Assembly: GCA_020024155.1 (NCBI GenBank)
Contig: JAHHUE010000032.1
Coordinates: 1 to 18,731, forward strand
Direction of reading: 5' to 3'
Length of the DNA: 18,731 nt
Origin: Oscillospiraceae bacterium
GTDB lineage: Bacteria; Bacillota; Clostridia; Oscillospirales; Ruminococcaceae
Shown here piece by piece: positions 14,317 through 18,731 of this stretch (positions within the stretch are counted from its first letter, which is position 1; each line of letters begins with the position of its first letter). The notes under the pieces are model-generated. The model was not told the DNA's origin. It was given only the letters and a program-made list of their open reading frames with translations, and did not search any database. The position numbers and the translations under genes are program-made.

Positions 14317-15285
14317 CTAATAATGTGTGGCAAATTCTGTTTTTACTTCTCTATCAAAAAGAGAATATAGTGTTTGTTTAGGGTCAGCATTATTGTAAAT
14401 TATGTTGTAAACAGCCTGAGAAATAGGTAGTTCAACATTATATTCTTTTGATAATTTCATTAAAGCTTTAACTGTTGCAGCACCTTCTGCTAATTTTGAA
14501 TAAGGCTCTTTTTTAATAAGGCTTTCTCCAAACTTTCTGTTTTGGCTATGGGGAGAGAACAAAGTTGCTTCATAGTCACCAAGATGACTAAGACCATAAG
14601 CAGATAATTCATTGCCACCCATAGCTCTTATAAGTCTTGAAACTTCTCTTGCACCTCTTGCCATAAGAGCGCCTTTAAGGCTGGAAAGTTGCATACCGTC
14701 AAGCATACCTGCTGCAATGCCAATAACATTTTTTGCAGCAGCACCAATTTCAGTTCCGATAATATCATCACCGATATAAAGACGGATAAGGTCACTTGAA
14801 AAACTGTTTACTACATCAGTAATAACTGCTTTATCAGCACTATCAACGACCATACAGTTTGGGATTCCGGACATAAAATCTTGAACATGACCGGGACCAA
14901 CCCATACACAAACATTAACATCTTGTGTAATGTTTTCACTTACGATAGTTGAAAGACGTTTTCCGGTATCTGATTCAATACCTTTCATACATAAAATAAA
15001 AGTTTTTCCTTTAACATCGTATTGATTTATTCTTTGGCAGAAATCACGGAGATTTTGTGCGCTTATGGATATAACAATATAGTCGGAATGAGCCAAAGCT
15101 TTGCCAAGGTCATCTTCAAGTATAAGGTTATCAGGTAAATCTAAATAAGCATTTTTTCTTGTTTCTATAAGTTGTTTAAAGTCTGGAGATTCTTTTCTGC
15201 CCCAAAGAACAACATTGTTTTTGCGAGAGTGATAAACTGCTAAAAATGTGCCCCATCTACCGGAGCCAAGGACTGTAACATTCAT
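14317..15285 (-). CDS. gpsA: NAD(P)H-dependent glycerol-3-phosphate dehydrogenase
   Basis: This enzyme reduces dihydroxyacetone phosphate to sn-glycerol 3-phosphate for membrane lipid synthesis, in the cytosol. It has 322 residues, a normal length. The N-terminal Rossmann fold begins VLGSGRWGTFLA (G7, G9, G12). Expected catalytic and binding residues are K101 (MKGIE), K185 in IGAAAKNVIGIAAGM, D237 in HLGDY, N249 and R250 in SQNR, and EGAATVKAL. Several motifs depart from the textbook forms: GRWG for GSWG, VGPGHVQDF for the GPSFAxEV motif, and S-Q-N-R for S-R-N-R. I read this as a clade variant rather than another enzyme, since all key residues remain. AAAGGAA precedes the ATG. It has its own promoter (15334-15361). 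Confidence 0.9.
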   Translation of the reverse strand: MNVTVLGSGRWGTFLAVYHSRKNNVVLWGRKESPDFKQLIETRKNAYLDLPDNLILEDDLGKALAHSDYIVISISAQNLRDFCQRINQYDVKGKTFILCMKGIESDTGKRLSTIVSENITQDVNVCVWVGPGHVQDFMSGIPNCMVVDSADKAVITDVVNSFSSDLIRLYIGDDIIGTEIGAAAKNVIGIAAGMLDGMQLSSLKGALMARGAREVSRLIRAMGGNELSAYGLSHLGDYEATLFSPHSQNRKFGESLIKKEPYSKLAEGAATVKALMKLSKEYNVELPISQAVYNIIYNNADPKQTLYSLFDREVKTEFATHY

Positions 15286-15333
15286 AATATAAATTCCTTT
15301 ACTGATTTTAGAAAAAGGTTATAAATAAGTTTT

Positions 15334-15361
15334 ATAATATTAAGCTATGATGAACTTTCAA
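15334..15361 (-). promoter_or_regulatory. Probable gpsA promoter
   Basis: On the minus strand TTGAAA (15356-15361), 16 nt, TATTAT (15334-15339) resembles a SigA promoter. It lies in the 100-nt gap after the SGNH hydrolase gene, so gpsA need not depend on read-through. A 7-bp inverted repeat (AAGCTAT/ATAGCTT, 19-nt loop) spans it but lacks a T-run, so it is not a clear terminator for the upstream operon. Confidence 0.5.
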
Positions 15362-15385
15362 ATTAAATAGCTTTATTATCAATAT

Positions 15386-16363
15386 TTATTCTGCTGAAAT
15401 CTGATTTTCTTCGAAAACAACAGTTTCATCTTCCGAAATAACCATAACTGGTTCTTCAATTCTTGTTGGAACAAAATCAACAGTAGGACGGTTGTCAGTT
15501 GTAGAATACTGATGATTATCAACATAATCAATTAAGACATTCAATCCTTTGCTATTTAAGTGTATGCCATCTTTTGCAACATATTGCTCGTTCATATAGC
15601 CAGTATTTTCATCTTTGAAAATTTCAGAATAATCCAAAAACTTATATCCGTTTTCACGACACATTTGCATTAAAGCAATATTGAAATTATCAATAGTTTC
15701 CATTTTAATTTTAGTGTTTTCTCTTTGTTTTCCAACAGGAAGTACAGATGCTATTATTACATCGCAGAACGGATAGCTGTTTCTAATTGCGTATGTTGCC
15801 TTTTTATAAGTGCTTACAAAATCTTCCGGAGAAATTCCTACTGAATTGTTTGTGCCAAAATTTAGAATAATGCGTCTTGGTTTGAGCATTGAAACAGCCT
15901 CTACAATTGTAAAAGGCTCAGAATATTCTGCAAACCACACAAATTGCTTTGTTTTTACACCTTCAATACCCATTGACCTTTTTCCAAGAACATTTTGCAA
16001 TGGCATATGTCCAAATCCGGCAATACCTTCTGTGTTAGAATCTCCTATAAATAATGTTTGTGACAGATAATAATCAGATTTATCTGTATTGTATGGCAGA
16101 ATTACATCAGAATATTCTTTTCTTTTTTCAATATAAATGTTTTTGTCATAACTGTCAATTGGTTTTTGCTCTACATTATTTGAAAACATTTCACTATAAT
16201 TATTTATGGTTGAAGATTCTTCAATTATTGTTCTTGATGAGTTGTCTTCTTGTGAATATGGTATACTTTTTGTTTTAAAAAGAAGAAATATACAAAGAAG
16301 AATAAAAACCAATACTATAAACAAAATAAAAATAGCCAAAAATTTGAAATTGCGATAGGACAT
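15386..16363 (-). CDS. Membrane-anchored SGNH/GDSL hydrolase
   Basis: This 325-residue protein probably removes acyl groups from an extracellular glycan or lipid. Residues about 8-29 are a single hydrophobic anchor preceded by basic residues, so the catalytic domain should lie outside the membrane. A polar linker follows (about 31-95). The SGNH blocks are in order: IGDSNTEG with nucleophile S109, a glycine in block II (MGIEGV), NFGTNNS (block III, with GTNN in place of GxND), and KDGIHLNSKG carrying the catalytic Asp and His. The last ~40 residues form an acidic, low-complexity tail. AAAGGTG overlaps the stop of the HAD gene 13 nt upstream, so it is the third gene of the HAD-HAD-SGNH unit. 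The substrate is unknown; O-acetylated wall polymer is a guess. Confidence 0.88.
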   Translation of the reverse strand: MSYRNFKFLAIFILFIVLVFILLCIFLLFKTKSIPYSQEDNSSRTIIEESSTINNYSEMFSNNVEQKPIDSYDKNIYIEKRKEYSDVILPYNTDKSDYYLSQTLFIGDSNTEGIAGFGHMPLQNVLGKRSMGIEGVKTKQFVWFAEYSEPFTIVEAVSMLKPRRIILNFGTNNSVGISPEDFVSTYKKATYAIRNSYPFCDVIIASVLPVGKQRENTKIKMETIDNFNIALMQMCRENGYKFLDYSEIFKDENTGYMNEQYVAKDGIHLNSKGLNVLIDYVDNHQYSTTDNRPTVDFVPTRIEEPVMVISEDETVVFEENQISAE

Positions 16364-16376
16364 ATATTTTCACCTT

Positions 16377-17009
16377 TTATAATAATTCTATAATATCGGA
16401 AATGTCATCAATAAGAGCAATATTTGGATATTTTTCAAGCTCATCTTTTTTGGCAAAACCGTATGTAACACCAATGCAGTCAATCCCCATTTTATCAGCA
16501 CCAATTAGGTCAAATTTAGTATCACCAACCATAACAACTTCTTTTTTATCAGCATTTATAGAATTTAATACACATTCTATAACATCTTCTTTTTCAGATA
16601 TTTTACCGTCAAGAGTTGCACCACCCATAATTGTAAAATATTTATCTATATCAAAATATTTAAGTATTTTCTCAACAAAAATTTGTGGTTTACTGCTTGC
16701 AGTACAAAGAGTATATCCTTTGTTTTGTAAAATTTCAAGAGTTTCTTTTACATTTGGATAAAGCTTGTTTTCATAAAGTCCAACAGTAGAAAATCTTTCT
16801 CTATACTTAACAACTGCGTCAGGTGCGTTTTCTCTGCCAATAAGTTCTGTAAAACTATCAAGCAAAGGGGGACCGATATATTTTGTAAGACTTTCAAGAG
16901 GTTTTTCAATACCATAAAAACTAAGTGCGTGATTTATTGACTTGCAAATACCTTCTTGAGAATCTGTAAGAGTACCATCAAGGTCAAAAAATATTATTTT
17001 ATACTTCAT
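16377..17009 (-). CDS. HAD-superfamily phosphatase, phosphoglycolate-phosphatase-like
   Basis: This 210-residue cytosolic phosphatase has the class I HAD motifs in order. Motif I is DLDGT (nucleophile D9, acid D11), a helical cap follows (about 15-80, with YIGPPLLDSF typical of Gph/PpaX-like proteins), motif II is TASSKPQ, and motifs III-IV are DGKISEKEDVI and VGDTKFDLIGA. Closest family by eye is phosphoglycolate or pyrophosphate phosphatase (Gph/PpaX), but HAD specificity cannot be read from motifs. It is 26 nt downstream of another HAD gene and 13 nt upstream of the SGNH gene. Its translation start lies behind a tandemly duplicated 11-bp unit carrying two GAGG sites. Confidence 0.9.
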   Translation of the reverse strand: MKYKIIFFDLDGTLTDSQEGICKSINHALSFYGIEKPLESLTKYIGPPLLDSFTELIGRENAPDAVVKYRERFSTVGLYENKLYPNVKETLEILQNKGYTLCTASSKPQIFVEKILKYFDIDKYFTIMGGATLDGKISEKEDVIECVLNSINADKKEVVMVGDTKFDLIGADKMGIDCIGVTYGFAKKDELEKYPNIALIDDISDIIELL

Positions 17010-17010
17010 A

Positions 17011-17032
17011 TAAGCCTCATTTAAGCCTCATT
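17011..17032 (-). repeat. Tandem 11-bp repeat duplicating a Shine-Dalgarno site
   Basis: Two perfect head-to-tail copies of TAAGCCTCATT (plus strand) lie at 17011-17021 and 17022-17032, between the two HAD genes. Read leftward each copy contributes ATGAGG followed by CTTA, that is, a GAGG ribosome binding site and a potential ATG. The proximal GAGG lies 6 nt from the downstream ATG (17007-17009). Confidence 0.85.
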
Positions 17033-17035
17033 AAA

Positions 17036-17683
17036 TTATTGAAAAAGAGAAAAATCAACCTGAGTATAATCTGTTATGTATTGGTCACATATAGATTTTA
17101 ATTCTTTTTGACAAGGCTCTGATGGGTCGTATATGCCAACTACATTAAAGCCAACAGATTTTGCTGTTGAAGCAGAATAATATGCATCTTCAAAAACAAC
17201 AACTTCTTGTGGATTTTTAGCGCCAAGTTTTTCCATACAATAATAAAAAATATCCGGTTCATCTTTTTCTTTGCCAAAGTCAGCACAGTGACAAGTAAAG
17301 TCAAAAAATTTAAGTAAATCAAGTCTTTCAAGAGCAGGCATCATCATATCTTTGTATGTTGAGGAACATATACACATTTTAGTGCCTTGTTCTTTTAGTG
17401 TTGATAAAAAATTATAGGATGTTGGTTTAAGTTCCAAAATGTCACGATATTGTCTTGTGGCGTAATTTAAAGTCCAATTGAAAAATGATTTTTTATTTAT
17501 ATCAATGTTAAATCTTTTTTTTACGATTTCAACGAATTCATCAACCCAAGTTGCGTTATTTAATTGTTTTAAATCTTCTTGTGGTTGTATACCGTTTTCT
17601 TCAAGAAAACTATTTGAGATGTTTCTCCACATACCCATACTGTCGATAATAGTTCCATCAAAATCGAAAATAGCATATTTCAT
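17036..17683 (-). CDS. HAD-superfamily hydrolase, beta-phosphoglucomutase-like
   Basis: This 215-residue cytosolic HAD protein has motif I FDFDGT (D7, D9), a four-helix-type cap (about 15-85), motif II CICSST, a lysine in FGKEKDEP (motif III) and motif IV VVFEDAYYSASTAKSVG. The ED acidic pair and cap type resemble beta-phosphoglucomutase and related sugar-phosphate phosphatases. No substrate can be assigned. I start it at the ATG at 17681-17683 because AGGAG lies 5 nt before it and the protein then opens directly with the first beta strand; an in-frame ATG 39 nt upstream has no such site. It heads the HAD-HAD-SGNH operon and is probably not a copy of the next gene, since cap and motifs differ. 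Confidence 0.9.
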   Translation of the reverse strand: MKYAIFDFDGTIIDSMGMWRNISNSFLEENGIQPQEDLKQLNNATWVDEFVEIVKKRFNIDINKKSFFNWTLNYATRQYRDILELKPTSYNFLSTLKEQGTKMCICSSTYKDMMMPALERLDLLKFFDFTCHCADFGKEKDEPDIFYYCMEKLGAKNPQEVVVFEDAYYSASTAKSVGFNVVGIYDPSEPCQKELKSICDQYITDYTQVDFSLFQ

Positions 17684-17712
17684 ATATACTCCTAATAATA
17701 AGATTAACTTAT

Positions 17713-17741
17713 ATTTTACCACAAAAATGCTATTTTATCAA
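17713..17741 (-). promoter_or_regulatory. Promoter of the HAD-HAD-SGNH operon
   Basis: On the minus strand TTGATA (17736-17741), 17 nt, TAAAAT (17713-17718), with a TG one base upstream of the -10 (extended -10). The start would be near 17706, giving a leader of about 23 nt. It lies just downstream of the deacetylase terminator, so it begins an independent unit. Confidence 0.75.
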
Positions 17742-17777
17742 TAAAACAAAAATAAGACCGGTTAAGTTACCGGTCTT
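17742..17777 (-). terminator. Terminator of the polysaccharide deacetylase gene
   Basis: A perfect 9-bp stem (AAGACCGGT at 17754-17762, ACCGGTCTT at 17769-17777) with a 6-nt loop begins 7 nt after the deacetylase stop. Read leftward it is followed by ATTTTTGTTTTATT. The hairpin arms are among the most GC-rich bases in this region. Confidence 0.9.
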
Positions 17778-17784
17778 TATATTT

Positions 17785-18615
17785 TTATTTAATTTTAAAT
17801 ACAACAGGTTCAACATTTTCGCTTAATTTATCAAAAACAAAGCCTTGGTTAAGAAGTTCCGGAATAATGCGTTTAAGAGCAGCAACAGTTTCTTTTTTTG
17901 TTGCAGAATCGTGCATTAAAACAACTGATGAATTTCTGTTTTCACAACCTTTTACAACTTTGTTATATATACTGTCCTCAGTATAGTTTTTTGTTGCATC
18001 ATCACTGCAAACATTCCAGTCAAAATATGTAAAACCACGGCGTTTCATTTCATCAATAATATCACTGACAATATTTTTATCAAAACTGTTTACACTTCCA
18101 CCAGGAAAACGAAAAATACTTGGACTTGCTCCGGTTATATCTTTTATGTAATTAAAACATGTTTCAAAGTCAGAAAGAAAACTATCCACACTTTTATAAA
18201 TTGTTTTATAAGAGTGACAAGCACTATGTATTCCTATTGTGTGACCACTGTCATAGGCTCGTTTAAGTAAGGCTTTATTGGATTCCTTGTCACTGCAAAC
18301 TATGAAAAAAGTTGCTTTAATATTATATTCATCAAGTATATCCAAAATTTCTTCTGTTCTGGCACTAGGACCATCATCAAATGTAAGATAAACAACTTTT
18401 TTATTGCTGTCTGTATTTGTTGCAGTTTCTACCGTATTTTCCTTATTAGATGTTGAAAAATAAACATCATTATAGCTTAATTGATACTTCATTTGTTCTA
18501 TGGAGTTATCGTATTCGCTTAATTTGCTGTCAGAAGATAAAAAACCTGTGCAAGCATAAATACATATAACAGAAATAACCAAATAAAACAATTTATTTAA
18601 TTTTTTAAGTTTCAT
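17785..18615 (-). CDS. Polysaccharide deacetylase (NodB/CE4 family)
   Basis: This membrane-attached or secreted metal-dependent enzyme removes N- or O-acetyl groups from peptidoglycan or another glycan. It has 276 residues. Residues about 8-25 are a signal or anchor segment; C22 follows IYA, a poor lipobox, so lipoprotein status is doubtful. The NodB domain (about 72-260) has all five motifs: TFDDGPS with D80 (base) and D81 (metal), the metal pair H130 and H134 in HSACH, RFPGGS (R169), DWNVCSDD (D199), and LMHDS (H235). It resembles the short spore-associated PdaA/PdaB-like deacetylases in size, but the substrate is not determined. The AGGAG site lies 12 nt before the ATG, longer than usual. 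A diverging gene starts 100 nt upstream. Confidence 0.92.
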   Translation of the reverse strand: MKLKKLNKLFYLVISVICIYACTGFLSSDSKLSEYDNSIEQMKYQLSYNDVYFSTSNKENTVETATNTDSNKKVVYLTFDDGPSARTEEILDILDEYNIKATFFIVCSDKESNKALLKRAYDSGHTIGIHSACHSYKTIYKSVDSFLSDFETCFNYIKDITGASPSIFRFPGGSVNSFDKNIVSDIIDEMKRRGFTYFDWNVCSDDATKNYTEDSIYNKVVKGCENRNSSVVLMHDSATKKETVAALKRIIPELLNQGFVFDKLSENVEPVVFKIK

Positions 18616-18656
18616 AATAAAATCACACTCCTATGTAATTTATATGTTATGTATAG

Positions 18657-18684
18657 TTGTAAAATGATTTTTTTATGTTAAAAT
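18657..18684 (+). promoter_or_regulatory. Probable promoter of the gene at the right edge
   Basis: TTGTAA (18657-18662), 16 nt, TAAAAT (18679-18684), with a TG one base before the -10. The start would be near 18691, about 25 nt before the ATG at 18716. Confidence 0.5.
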
Positions 18685-18715
18685 AATAAAAAGAGATTTT
18701 TGAGGAGATATGCTA

Positions 18716-18731
18716 ATGGAATTATTAAAGG
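18716..18731 (+). CDS. Start of a coding region that runs off the right edge
   Basis: An ATG at 18716 opens a frame (MELLK, then cut off) and has GAGGAG at 18702-18707, 8 nt upstream, plus a promoter-like sequence further up. An in-frame ATG at 18710 is only 2 nt from the ribosome binding site and is less likely. Too little is present to say what the protein is. Confidence 0.6.

Noticed and set aside
15340..15370. Possible terminator between the SGNH hydrolase gene and gpsA
   Set aside because: The inverted repeat is only 7 bp with a 19-nt loop and no T-run follows; it overlaps the likely gpsA promoter instead.

Overview
The window looks like chromosomal DNA of a low-GC, anaerobic, spore-forming-lineage Bacillota (class Clostridia, possibly a gut lineage). 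This is inferred from the AT-rich sequence, strong AGGAGG-type ribosome binding sites, the FeoA/FeoB ferrous iron system, an oxygen-sensitive two-subunit class I fumarase, a small [4Fe-4S] ferredoxin, and a SpoIID sporulation lytic transglycosylase preceded by a very good SigE-type promoter. No rRNA, tRNA, CRISPR array, insertion sequence or phage block was seen. This is mostly housekeeping sequence and I do not see a convincing new multi-gene system.

Layout. Positions 1-3770 hold a leftward lower-glycolysis operon, pgk-tpiA-gpmI, with a near-consensus promoter before pgk, an intercistronic hairpin between pgk and tpiA, and a terminator after gpmI. A rightward gene for an M15-like peptidase with a C-terminal peptidoglycan-binding domain follows (3917-4597); it has no signal peptide and a SigK-like promoter. 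feoA-feoB run rightward (4708-7092) and converge on a leftward ferredoxin gene and a family 8 glycosyltransferase (7150-8217). An AraC-type regulator (8414-9220) diverges from the glycosyltransferase and converges on spoIID (9282-10289). spoIID diverges from an unrecognised polytopic membrane protein (10415-11395). Next come the rightward fumarase alpha/beta operon (11665-13080) and rlmA (13197-14018).

The rest is leftward except at the very end. It holds a decayed small membrane-protein gene (14068-14285) just downstream of gpsA, gpsA itself (14317-15285), an apparent operon of two HAD phosphatases and a membrane-anchored SGNH hydrolase (15386-17683), and a polysaccharide deacetylase (17785-18615). 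A rightward gene starts at 18716 and runs off the window.

The genes fall into central metabolism (glycolysis, fumarase, G3P synthesis for lipids), iron and redox (Feo, ferredoxin), and cell-envelope or sporulation work (SpoIID, M15 peptidase, NodB deacetylase, SGNH esterase, glycosyltransferase). Nearly every transcription unit is bounded by a visible hairpin terminator. The most informative non-coding observations are the SigE-type promoter of spoIID interleaved with a divergent vegetative promoter, the SigK-like promoter of the M15 peptidase, the frameshifted remnant after gpsA, and a tandemly duplicated Shine-Dalgarno unit with nested mini-ORFs before one HAD gene.
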